Origin: a bacterium
GTDB taxonomy: Bacteria > Ratteibacteria > UBA8468 > B48-G9 > JAFGKM01
NCBI GenBank assembly: GCA_035370465.1
Contig: DAOOVW010000068.1
Span: 1-6,014 of the forward strand
Reading direction: 5' to 3'
DNA: 6,014 nt
This document shows, one piece after another, positions 1-5,907 of the stretch. The translations under genes and the position numbers were made by a program. Numbering within the stretch: the first letter of the stretch is position 1; each line of letters opens with the position of its first letter. Below the pieces are notes generated by a model, which worked only from the letters and a program-made list of their open reading frames with translations, was not told the origin of the DNA and made no database searches.

Positions 1-28
1 CCCCGCGGTTATACTGGACGGTTAAATT

Positions 29-958
29 TTATTTTTTTGTTGGGTTGGATTTTAAATTTTCTGGTTCTGAATGGACGGTAACTTCGCAATTAGGAATTTC
101 TGCCTTAATTGCTTGCTCAATTGAAGTAGCTTTTTTGTGTACCTGTTCAAGAGAAACATTTGGGTTCATCCTTACATGCAGGGTAATTTCCAATTTGCCA
201 GCATAGTCGTGAATATGGATATGATGAATTCCCTGTCCACCTATGTTTTTAACTATTTTCTGAATTTGTTCTTCAAGGTCGGGAGATGGTGCTTCTCCTA
301 AAAGAAAACTACCAACTTCCAAGATTAAAACCAGTCCTGTATAAACAATAAGAAGGGCAATTAACATACCTAATATTCCATCTAATTTGACCAGGCCGGC
401 TTTGAAGAAAAAAAGACCCAATATAACTATAAGACTGGCAAGGGAATCACTGCGATGATGCCAGGCATCTGCTTTTAATGCTTCATAACCACTTTCTTCA
501 TACATAATTAAAGAGACAAAATAAAGGAATTCTTTGAGCAATATAGAAATGAAAAACACAACCACGAATAGAACCCGGAACTGTATTTCTGCAGGATGTA
601 AAAATTGATTCAAAGAAGAAATAAAAAATTCATATCCAATCACACACAGAAGTGTTGCCATTACAATCGTAGCAACTTTTTCGCTCCGTCCATGTCCAAA
701 AGGATGCTTTTTATCTGGTGGTTGTAAAGCAAAGAAAAAACCAACAATAACCAGAACTGATGTAATTACATCAGACAAAGTATGAAATGCATCTGCTTTG
801 ACAGCAATACTTTTGCTAACAATTCCAGCCCAGTACTTAATTCCAAATAAAATCAGGTTTATGCCAATACTTATAATTCCTTCCCAGTATCCATATTGGT
901 CCTTTGGTTTTCGTGTAATACCTGATTTTACTAGAAGAATTCTTGTTAGTTTTTTCAT
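29..958 (-). CDS. Cation diffusion facilitator (CDF) family metal transporter
   Basis: This 309-residue inner-membrane transporter should export divalent metal ions from the cytoplasm by proton antiport, as CDF proteins do. Hydrophobic segments lie at about residues 26-46, 63-79, 95-117, 127-150, 171-187 and 192-219, giving the usual six. The metal site is visible as H59-x3-D63 in helix 2 (DAFHTLSD) and H167-x3-D171 in helix 5 (DAWHHRSD). The HxxxD/HxxxD pair is typical of zinc-type CDFs, but Fe, Co, Ni or Mn cannot be excluded. Residues 222-300 form the cytoplasmic dimerisation domain, with a histidine-rich strand (H245, H246, H248, H250) and the terminal HSEPE motif (296-300) common in the family. 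Length is normal for the family. The ATG is preceded by a moderate ribosome site, GAGTGG (965-970), 6 bases upstream. It lies 344 bp downstream of dnaK, probably as a separate unit. Confident on family; metal specificity is inferred. Confidence 0.95.
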   Translation of the reverse strand: MKKLTRILLVKSGITRKPKDQYGYWEGIISIGINLILFGIKYWAGIVSKSIAVKADAFHTLSDVITSVLVIVGFFFALQPPDKKHPFGHGRSEKVATIVMATLLCVIGYEFFISSLNQFLHPAEIQFRVLFVVVFFISILLKEFLYFVSLIMYEESGYEALKADAWHHRSDSLASLIVILGLFFFKAGLVKLDGILGMLIALLIVYTGLVLILEVGSFLLGEAPSPDLEEQIQKIVKNIGGQGIHHIHIHDYAGKLEITLHVRMNPNVSLEQVHKKATSIEQAIKAEIPNCEVTVHSEPENLKSNPTKK

Positions 959-1010
959 TTTTTTCCACTCAGTATTTAGTTTGATTATTGCCTATTTGAA
1001 TTTTTAACTA

Positions 1011-1050
1011 TTGACAATATATATTTATTTTAAATATGTTATATGATAAC
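1011..1050 (+). promoter_or_regulatory. Promoter-like sequence plus small inverted repeat, facing away from the CDF gene
   Basis: TTGACA at 1011-1016 is a perfect sigma-70 -35 hexamer. TATGTT at 1035-1040, 18 bases later, is a 4/6 match to the -10 consensus. A perfect small inverted repeat, GTTAT-ATG-ATAAC, lies at 1038-1050, overlapping where a transcript would start, and could be an operator. No good plus-strand gene follows: a purine-rich leader with AAGGA (1074-1078) leads only to a doubtful TTG frame. It may be chance in AT-rich DNA, or the inverted repeat may serve the divergent CDF gene. Confidence 0.25.
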
Positions 1051-1138
1051 AAACAAATAAAGATAAATCAAACAAGGACATAAATTGAAAGAGATGCTTA
1101 CTATATTTCTGGTCATCAGGATTCCTCTGGGGGGTAAT

Positions 1139-1183
1139 TCCGCAGGCTCATCTATCGGGCTATCCCCAGTAGGAGCCTGCGGA
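1139..1183. repeat. GC-rich inverted repeat with 11-bp perfect arms
   Basis: TCCGCAGGCTC (1139-1149) and GAGCCTGCGGA (1173-1183) are exact reverse complements separated by 23 bases, so the transcript of either strand could form a strong hairpin. The inner part contains GGCTATCCC (1158-1166) followed by GTAG. The same order, TCCGCAGG then GGCTATCCC then GTAG, occurs on the minus strand of 3439-3397, so this is one member of a dispersed repeat family. No U-tract follows on either strand, so a simple terminator is unlikely. Confidence 0.8.
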
Positions 1184-1232
1184 TACAGAGGAACAGAGAT
1201 ATATCCTCACAATAGAGAGAGTGAATTTTTCA

Positions 1233-1256
1233 TTGCCTGCCCCGCCTTTTGGCGGA
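1233..1256. repeat. GC hairpin repeat (TTGCCTG-CCGCC type), copy 1
   Basis: CCGCC (1242-1246) and GGCGG (1251-1255) form a perfect hairpin with a TTTT loop, preceded by TTGCCTGCCC. The same lead-in and stem core occur in the same orientation at 5830-5857 (TTGCCTGTCCGCC ... GGCGGA), with a longer stem and a different loop. Two copies in different gaps argue for a dispersed element rather than a chance stem. Confidence 0.7.
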
Positions 1257-1264
1257 TTAAATCC

Positions 1265-1284
1265 AAAAGTGTATAAATTTACAC
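1265..1284 (-). terminator. Weak candidate terminator after dnaK
   Basis: Reading the minus strand just past the dnaK stop, GTGTA (complement of 1280-1284) pairs with TACAC (complement of 1269-1273) around a six-base loop, followed by TTTT (complement of 1265-1268). A five-pair AT-containing stem is weak for intrinsic termination. The CCGCC/GGCGG hairpin at 1242-1255, a few bases further on, is stronger but lacks a U-tract. Termination may involve both, or be factor-dependent. Confidence 0.2.
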
Positions 1285-1302
1285 CCTATCGTTATATTTT
1301 TG

Positions 1303-3201
1303 TTATTCGTTCTTTTTGTCATCATCAACTTCTTTATATTCAGCATCTACTACATTTCCTTTATCTTCTTTCTTCTCTTCTGTTGGTTGTTGTTCTGATG
1401 TAGGTGTTTCTGTCTGTTGCTGTTGTTGTGATGATTGTGCCTGTTGATAAAGTATTTGAGCAAGTTTATGAGATGCTTGTTCTAATTCACTCATTCCTGT
1501 TTTTATACTTTCTGCATCTTTTGTCTCGCTCTTTATTAAATTATCTAAATTTTTTATTTTCTCCTCTATAGCTTTTTTCTCTGCATCATTTAATTTATCA
1601 CCATGCTCCTTTAATGTTTTATTTACTGAATATATCAATCCATCTGCCTGATTGCACAAATCAATAAGTTCTCTGGCTTTTTTGTCTTCTTCTGCATGTT
1701 TTTCTGCTTCTTTTACCATTTTTTCTATTTCTTCTTGTGATAATTTTTTAGAAGCGGTTATTCTTATTGATTGTTCTTTTCCAGTTCCTAAATCCTTTGC
1801 AGAAACATGTAAAATACCATTTGCATCAATATCAAAACTAACTTCAATTTGAGGTACTCCTCTTGGTGCGGGTGGAATACCATCTAAATGAAATTTACCT
1901 AAACTTAAATTATCTTTTGCCATAGGTCTTTCACCTTGAAGAACATTTACTTCCACAGATGTCTGATTATCCGCAGCAGTTGTAAATATCTGACTTTTTT
2001 TCGTAGGGATTGTTGTGTTTCTTTCTATTACTTTTGTAAAAACTCCTCCTAATGTTTCTACCCCTAAGGAAAGAGGGGTTACATCTAAAAGCAATATATC
2101 TTTATCTTTCATTTCTCCTGCAAGAATTGCCCCTTGAATTGCTGCTCCTATTGATACACATTCCATAGGGTCAACTCCTCTTTCTGGTTTTACTCCAATA
2201 TATTCTTCAATAAATTTCTGAACTATTGGCATTCTTGTTGGTCCACCAACAAGTATTATTTTCTTAATTTCGCTCCTTGTTAATTTTGCATCTTCAATTG
2301 CTCTATCAATTGGTTCTTTACATTTATCTATAATTGGCTGGATGAGTTCTTCCAATTTTGCTCTTCTTATTTTCATTACAAGGTGTTTGGGTCCCGTCTG
2401 GTCAGCAGTTATAAATGGCAGATTTATATCTGTTTCAACAGTTGAAGAAAGTTCTATTTTTGCTTTTTCTGCTGCTTCTCTTATTCTCTGTATTGCCATT
2501 TTATCCTGTTTTAGGTCAATACCTGTTTCTTTTTTAAATTCCCCTACAATGTAATCAATTAAGACATTATCCATATCTGTACCGCCCAATTGTGTATTTC
2601 CACTTGTTGATAGAACTTTAAAAACACCTCTCATCATTTCCATTATTGTTACATCAAGTGTTCCTGCACCAAAATCAAAAACAAGAAATTTTAGTTCCTG
2701 GTCAAGTTTATTGAGACCATAGGCAAAAGCAGCTGCTGTTGGTTCGTTTATTAATCTTACAACTTCAAGCCCCGCAATAGTTCCTGCATCTTTTGTTGCC
2801 TGTCTCTGGTTATCATTAAAATATGCTGGAACTGTTATAACTGCTTTCTTAATAGGAACTCCAAGAAATGTTTCTGCGTCTTTCTTTATTTTCTGCAGAA
2901 TAAAAGCAGAAATTTGTTCAGGCGTGTATGTTTTCCCATAGATATTATATTTATAATCAGTTCCCATTTTTCTTTTTGCTGCAAAGACAGTTCCTTCTGG
3001 ATTAACTGCTGCCTGTCTTCTTGCTGGTTCTCCAACAAGAATTTGTCCATCTTTTGTGAAAGCAACATAAGAAGGGAATGCTTTCCCTCCAACTATTGTT
3101 GTTCCTTCAGCACTTGGAATTATAACTGGTTTATCTCCCTCCATCACTGCTGCTGAGGAATTACTTGTTCCAAGGTCTATTCCAATAATTTTTTCCTTCA
3201 T
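1303..3201 (-). CDS. dnaK: Molecular chaperone DnaK (Hsp70)
   Basis: This cytosolic ATP-dependent chaperone binds exposed hydrophobic segments of client proteins, normally with DnaJ and GrpE. The chosen start gives 632 residues (MKEKIIGIDLGT). The longest frame begins five codons earlier at 3216 (MEVVK), but those codons contain the ribosome site GGAGGTGG, which points to 3201. Visible motifs are phosphate-1 IDLGTSNS (8-15), VPAYFND (124-130), INEPTAAA (151-158), phosphate-2 FDFGAGTLD (175-183), adenosine loop ILVGGPTRMP (316-325), interdomain linker ILLLD (369-373), the substrate-binding domain to about 490, a helical lid, then a Gln-rich tail (586-596) and a VVDAEYKEVDD end like that of E. 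coli DnaK. The roughly 20-residue insert of proteobacterial DnaK after position 80 is absent, as in Firmicutes and archaea. The second glycine of the usual GGGT is alanine (A179). No grpE, dnaJ or hrcA lies in the window and no CIRCE operator is seen. Confidence 0.98.
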   Translation of the reverse strand: MKEKIIGIDLGTSNSSAAVMEGDKPVIIPSAEGTTIVGGKAFPSYVAFTKDGQILVGEPARRQAAVNPEGTVFAAKRKMGTDYKYNIYGKTYTPEQISAFILQKIKKDAETFLGVPIKKAVITVPAYFNDNQRQATKDAGTIAGLEVVRLINEPTAAAFAYGLNKLDQELKFLVFDFGAGTLDVTIMEMMRGVFKVLSTSGNTQLGGTDMDNVLIDYIVGEFKKETGIDLKQDKMAIQRIREAAEKAKIELSSTVETDINLPFITADQTGPKHLVMKIRRAKLEELIQPIIDKCKEPIDRAIEDAKLTRSEIKKIILVGGPTRMPIVQKFIEEYIGVKPERGVDPMECVSIGAAIQGAILAGEMKDKDILLLDVTPLSLGVETLGGVFTKVIERNTTIPTKKSQIFTTAADNQTSVEVNVLQGERPMAKDNLSLGKFHLDGIPPAPRGVPQIEVSFDIDANGILHVSAKDLGTGKEQSIRITASKKLSQEEIEKMVKEAEKHAEEDKKARELIDLCNQADGLIYSVNKTLKEHGDKLNDAEKKAIEEKIKNLDNLIKSETKDAESIKTGMSELEQASHKLAQILYQQAQSSQQQQQTETPTSEQQPTEEKKEDKGNVVDAEYKEVDDDKKNE

Positions 3202-3206
3202 TTTTA

Positions 3207-3214
3207 CCACCTCC
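3207..3214 (-). promoter_or_regulatory. Strong ribosome binding site that sets the dnaK start
   Basis: On the minus strand GGAGGTGG is followed by TAAAA and then ATG at 3201. This is a near-perfect Shine-Dalgarno sequence at normal spacing. It lies inside the five extra codons of the longer open frame, so the upstream ATG at 3216 is not the start. Confidence 0.9.
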
Positions 3215-3228
3215 ATTTTGTAAATATC

Positions 3229-3257
3229 ATTAAATCCTGTTTATATTTAAGTAACAA
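3229..3257 (-). promoter_or_regulatory. Candidate dnaK promoter
   Basis: On the minus strand TTGTTA (3252-3257, 4/6 to the -35 consensus) and TTTAAT (3229-3234, 5/6 to the -10 consensus) are 17 bases apart. Transcription would start near 3222, giving a leader of about 20 bases that includes the GGAGGTGG site. The background is AT-rich, so chance matches are expected. No sigma-32-type or HrcA-type element is seen. Confidence 0.35.
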
Positions 3258-3279
3258 AAGAAAAAACTTTCTTTAAAAT

Positions 3280-3362
3280 CCATCCTAACCTTCCCTCGGC
3301 CATAGCCACGGGCGAGGCCTTTTTAAAGGAAGGAACTTTCCCCTTTTTTTAAGGGAGGATGG
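3280..3362. repeat. Nested palindromic intergenic repeat
   Basis: The ends CCATCCT (3280-3286) and AGGATGG (3356-3362) are perfect inverted repeats, continued by CCTT/AAGG after a small bulge. Inside, CCTTCC (3289-3294) pairs with GGAAGG (3328-3333), enclosing a GC-rich core at 3294-3320. That core aligns with 5861-5888: both start CCTCGG, share TAGCC and ACGGGCGAG, and end in CCT. The sequence TTAAAGGAAGG then TTCCCC (3323-3343) also recurs at 5908-5929. The element lies about 80 bp upstream of the dnaK start, so it could affect transcription through this gap. Confidence 0.75.
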
Positions 3363-3396
3363 GGAAATTTTTCTTTGTTTTTATCTTACTACTTAT

Positions 3397-3439
3397 CTAC
3401 GGGATAGCCTGTAGACTACGCCCGAGTTAATCCTGCGGA
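3397..3439. repeat. GC-rich repeat copy, inverted relative to the others
   Basis: CTACGCCCGAG (3416-3426) is the exact reverse complement of 5862-5872. CTACGGGATAGCC (3397-3409) is the reverse complement of GGCTATCCC plus GTAG, which also occurs at 1158-1172. TCCTGCGGA (3431-3439) is the reverse complement of TCCGCAGGA, matching 1139-1146 over its first eight bases. This copy thus joins modules found separately in the two other gaps and supports a mosaic repeat family. Confidence 0.7.
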
Positions 3440-3448
3440 CTACTCTCT

Positions 3449-3480
3449 CTACTTACAGTCAACGAAAGTTGACTGAGTAG
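3449..3480. repeat. Long hairpin with GAAA tetraloop
   Basis: CAGTCAAC (3456-3463) and GTTGACTG (3468-3475) are perfect complements around GAAA. The stem extends by CTACT (3449-3453) with AGTAG (3476-3480) after a two-base bulge (TA), making 13 pairs. Read on the plus strand the loop is C(GAAA)G, a stable GNRA type; read on the minus strand it is TTTC. It begins 57 bp past the sialidase-family stop and has no U-tract, so it may be a transcript-stabilising 3' structure, a protein-binding palindrome or part of the adjoining repeat. Confidence 0.7.
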
Positions 3481-3536
3481 TTGATATTTAGATGATAGAG
3501 TCGTTTAAAAGTTTCAGTAAATATATAACTATTTAA

Positions 3537-4622
3537 TCAACGAGAACTCATCCATTCCTCATCAAAAATTGCCATTTCTAAATCACCGAAGGATGGTAGT
3601 GTTGCATAGTAATGGCTAATGCCTAATAGAATTCTACCATCTTTTAACTGTGATATTCCATGATTACTTAGTTGGTTTAATCCAATATCATCGGCAATAA
3701 TTTTAGGCTCACTCCAACTTTCACAACCATCACAAGAAAGTGAGGTAACTAAAGGGTGTCGGGGATGTTGAGAAGTTGATGGAATATTATTCCAAACTAA
3801 AAGAACATTTCCACTTTTAAGTTTAAGTAATCTTGCCATTGACTCAGGAGCAGGGATTTGTGTCTTTTTTGCAGATTGCCATGTTTTTCCTCCATCTTCT
3901 GAGATAGATTCGTAAAGATATCCACTCTTATTTCGGATAATACAGTAAATTTTATTTGGTGAAACTTCAACAAATGTTGGTTCCATCGCTCCTCTTTTTT
4001 CTGGCATTATAATATCATTGCTTTTTTCCCATGTTTTGCCTTCATCGTCAGAATACAAAAAATAGGCGATATAAAACTGCTCTTTTTTGCTTTTGTCCAA
4101 GGAATAAACGCTAACAAGAATTCTGCCACTCTCAATTTGTAATGCCTCAAAACAGTAAAATGGCATTTCTCTGCCTAAACTCCATGTTTTTCCTAAATCA
4201 TTAGATTCTCTGAGAATCATACGGGAATAACTTTTTGAATAATCAGCCCATTTTGTAAATATCCGGTGTTTTTTATCTTCCACATAATCAACATAAAAAC
4301 TCTCTCTTATGAATAATAAGACCTTTGGAGTATTTCTCATTTGAAGCAATAATGCACTGTTCAAGCAACCGGGTGTTTTTAAGAACACTTGAGGGGCTGA
4401 CCATGTTATTCCTTGGTCATCCGACTCTGAATATAAAACTACACTATCTTTTGAACACTCTTGAATATCATAAGCACCCCATAATATTAAAACTCTACCA
4501 TCAGAAAAAGGATAAATCTCAGGTCCTTGATGAAATTGTGCTCCTACATCTCCACGAATAAAAGAAAAATACTCCAACTTTCCTGGGGAATACCTTAACG
4601 GTGTAATATTTGTAATTATCAT
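3537..4622 (-). CDS. Sialidase-family (BNR/Asp-box) beta-propeller protein
   Basis: This 361-residue protein belongs to the sialidase-like six-bladed propeller superfamily, closest by eye to the BNR_2 group. Four clear Asp-boxes (S-x-D-x-G-x-T-W) occur at residues 67-74, 140-147, 191-198 and 241-248, with a degenerate fifth at 296-303 (SCDGCESW). Other family signs are PFSDGRVLILW (38-48), YCIIRN (226-231, probably one of the active-site arginines), PAPESMARLLKLKSG (257-271) and the end AIFDEEW (351-357). No FRIP motif of classical secreted sialidases is seen. No signal peptide or anchor is present, so it should act in the cytoplasm. The substrate may be sialic acid or another glycoside; hydrolase activity is inferred from the family. 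The ATG overlaps the stop of the upstream gene (ATGA), with GGAGGTG at 4627-4633, so translation is coupled to that gene. Confidence 0.88.
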   Translation of the reverse strand: MIITNITPLRYSPGKLEYFSFIRGDVGAQFHQGPEIYPFSDGRVLILWGAYDIQECSKDSVVLYSESDDQGITWSAPQVFLKTPGCLNSALLLQMRNTPKVLLFIRESFYVDYVEDKKHRIFTKWADYSKSYSRMILRESNDLGKTWSLGREMPFYCFEALQIESGRILVSVYSLDKSKKEQFYIAYFLYSDDEGKTWEKSNDIIMPEKRGAMEPTFVEVSPNKIYCIIRNKSGYLYESISEDGGKTWQSAKKTQIPAPESMARLLKLKSGNVLLVWNNIPSTSQHPRHPLVTSLSCDGCESWSEPKIIADDIGLNQLSNHGISQLKDGRILLGISHYYATLPSFGDLEMAIFDEEWMSSR

Positions 4623-5773
4623 AAAACACCTCCTTGCAATTGTTTTATAGTGTTTTCCCAGATTTTTAAATCTCTTTCCTTAGGATTATTAAAAAATTTA
4701 GTCCATCGTAATCCATATATTCCTAAAAATTTAGCTCCACTATTTAAAATTTTTTTAACCCCATTTGCAATTTCCTTTTCATTTTTAAATTGTGAGTAAT
4801 TCTTAATATCCAAACAACCAACAAATCTACAATAAGGATTATTTGCCTCACAGGTTTCTTTTACTTCTCTTATTCTTTCTTGTAAATTCTCTGAAGAAGT
4901 TGTCCGAAAGTAAAATGCATCAATCAATCCTTCTTTTATCATCTTTTGCCAAGGCCAAAAGTGCCTTATATCATCCTTTAAACTATATCCTACTGTAGAA
5001 AATTCTATTGGATGCTTTAAAGAAAATAATTTTTCTTTAATTTCTTTAACAAATTCAATAGCACAATTTCCACGAAAAATAACCCAATCTGAGTCATTAT
5101 TATTTTTGGGTTTTCTCCCAAAATTTTCTATAAAAGCATTTACCATTGATTTTTCATATCCAAAGATACAAACTCCATCTTTATCAAGTGGCATAGATAA
5201 CGGTTCTAATTGTATACCATCGGCATCCACATTTTCAACAATTGTTAAATAACTTTCAGCAAAATAAGAGCGAACATCAAAATTTGCTAAACTCATAAAG
5301 GCAATATTATCTTTACCTTCAACTAATCGCTCCCAGGAAGAAAAACCATTACAATCATAAGTAAAAGAAGTAGGAAAATGTTCCATTATTTCATATCCTA
5401 ATAAATATCTCTTCTGAAGTTGTGTTGATTTTTCTTTATAATATCCTGTTGAAATACTTGCTATTCCTACGGGAAAATAAAGAAAAACTTTTATTTTTTC
5501 GTCATGTGCATATTCAACAAACCTTTTAATTCGTGCCAAATATTCATCATGTGCTACTTTAAAATCTCTTATTTTTCTGCCTTTGAGATTAAAAAGAGCA
5601 TAAGGGAAAGGGTCTGTATAAGGAATAGATACTGAAAAATTATATCTTTTCATTTCATTGACTATCCGATAAATCTCTTCATCTGGCCAAAACAAAGTTT
5701 TTGCAACAGGAATTTTTTGTCCATGTTCAACAGAATTACCCAAACTACTAAAACATTCTAAATAAATGTCCAT
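4619..5773 (-). CDS. Putative TIM-barrel glycoside-hydrolase-like protein (GHL10-like)
   Basis: I recognise the fold type but not a named enzyme. The 384 residues show alternating beta strands and helices of a TIM barrel, with strand candidates at about 45-54 (FSVSIPYTDP), 95-103, 185-191 (DGIQLEP), 256-264, 284-293 (IDAFYFRTTS), 315-322 and 348-357 (KFLGIYGLRW). The run DGIQLEP, then FGYEKSMVNAFIENFG (204-219), SDWVIFRG (228-235) and a helix FVKEIKEKL (241-249), resembles the centre of GHL10/family-10-like glycosyl hydrolase proteins. E190 at the end of the presumed fourth strand is a candidate catalytic acid. There is no signal peptide, so it is probably cytoplasmic. It is first in a pair with the sialidase-family gene (4-bp overlap), suggesting a shared carbohydrate substrate. 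The ATG has no visible Shine-Dalgarno; an in-frame TAA lies 13 codons upstream and no other ATG intervenes. Confidence 0.72.
   Translation of the reverse strand: MDIYLECFSSLGNSVEHGQKIPVAKTLFWPDEEIYRIVNEMKRYNFSVSIPYTDPFPYALFNLKGRKIRDFKVAHDEYLARIKRFVEYAHDEKIKVFLYFPVGIASISTGYYKEKSTQLQKRYLLGYEIMEHFPTSFTYDCNGFSSWERLVEGKDNIAFMSLANFDVRSYFAESYLTIVENVDADGIQLEPLSMPLDKDGVCIFGYEKSMVNAFIENFGRKPKNNNDSDWVIFRGNCAIEFVKEIKEKLFSLKHPIEFSTVGYSLKDDIRHFWPWQKMIKEGLIDAFYFRTTSSENLQERIREVKETCEANNPYCRFVGCLDIKNYSQFKNEKEIANGVKKILNSGAKFLGIYGLRWTKFFNNPKERDLKIWENTIKQLQGGVL
4627..4633 (-). promoter_or_regulatory. Ribosome binding site inside the upstream gene's last codons
   Basis: On the minus strand GGAGGTG lies in the final codons (GGA GGT GTT TTA TGA) of the upstream gene and is followed by TTTT and the ATG at 4622. 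With the ATGA overlap this is a classic arrangement for translational coupling or re-initiation, and it supports the chosen start. Confidence 0.88.
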
Positions 5774-5829
5774 AAATATTTTGGGAGTATTGTTATGGTC
5801 TGTGAATTCTTAATAGGTGGTGCAGGACT

Positions 5830-5857
5830 TTGCCTGTCCGCCACGCTTTGTGGCGGA
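5830..5857. repeat. GC hairpin repeat (TTGCCTG-CCGCC type), copy 2
   Basis: TCCGCCAC (5837-5844) and GTGGCGGA (5850-5857) form a perfect eight-pair stem around GCTTT. The lead-in TTGCCTGTCCGCC matches 1233-1246 in the same orientation with a small length difference. The longer stem here versus the short TTTT-looped stem at 1242-1255 fits two diverged members of one repeat family. Confidence 0.75.
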
Positions 5858-5860
5858 AGC

Positions 5861-5891
5861 CCTCGGGCGTAGCCCTACGGGCGAGCCTGCG
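5861..5891. repeat. GC-rich palindromic module shared with other gaps
   Basis: The block begins CCTCGGGCGTAG and ends ACGGGCGAGCCTGCG. CTCG/CGAG and GTAG/CTAC form an imperfect stem. It aligns with 3294-3320 in the same orientation (CCTCGG, TAGCC, ACGGGCGAG, CCT). Its first 11 bases from 5862 match 3416-3426 in reverse complement. GAGCCTGCG (5883-5891) matches 1173-1181 exactly. Confidence 0.72.
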
Positions 5892-5907
5892 CCGTCGCTG
5901 TCGCTTC

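Larger units (their letters stand above)
959..1302. other. 344-bp intergenic region between dnaK and the CDF gene
   Basis: No convincing gene is present. From the CDF side it holds an AT-rich stretch (959-1085) that should contain the CDF promoter, although I cannot pick one out with confidence. It also holds a promoter-like sequence on the opposite strand (1011-1040), a GC-rich inverted repeat (1139-1183), a GC hairpin (1242-1255) and a weak hairpin just past the dnaK stop (1265-1284). A 63-codon plus-strand frame starting with TTG at 1085 runs through the palindromes and has no recognisable protein character. The change from very AT-rich to GC-rich sequence near 1125 suggests that the palindromic block is an inserted or amplified element. 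Confidence 0.7.
3215..3536. other. Intergenic region between the sialidase-family gene and dnaK
   Basis: No open frame of note occurs here. From the dnaK side it holds an AT-rich stretch with a candidate promoter (3229-3257), a nested palindromic element (3280-3362), a T-rich spacer, a GC-rich repeat copy (3397-3439), a long hairpin with a four-base loop (3449-3480) and a final AT-rich stretch up to the stop of the upstream gene. No hairpin followed by a U-tract is seen after that stop. No CIRCE (TTAGCACTC-N9-GAGTGCTAA) is present. Confidence 0.75.

Noticed and set aside
1139..1256. CRISPR-like array
   Set aside because: There are no regularly spaced direct repeats with unique spacers; the repeats are inverted and scattered over separate gaps.
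1085..1276. 63-codon plus-strand frame starting with TTG, preceded by AAGGA
   Set aside because: It translates straight through two palindromic repeats, shows no domain or membrane pattern that I recognise, and is probably read-through of non-coding sequence.
2342..3156. Plus-strand and alternative minus-strand frames inside dnaK
   Set aside because: They lie opposite or out of frame to a full-length conserved gene and show low-complexity Ser/Phe/Cys-rich or Lys/Gln-rich translations typical of shadow frames.
3202..3216. Five-codon N-terminal extension of DnaK (MEVVK)
   Set aside because: These codons are the ribosome binding site GGAGGTGG plus spacer for the ATG at 3201, and Hsp70 proteins start close to the KIIGIDLGT motif.
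3217..3536. CIRCE/HrcA operator for dnaK
   Set aside because: I looked for TTAGCACTC with GAGTGCTAA and found neither half-site.
5821..5905. tRNA or structured RNA gene in the GC-rich block
   Set aside because: There is no TTC T-arm motif, no acceptor-stem pairing at the right distance and no cloverleaf. The local stems are explained by repeats shared with the other gaps.
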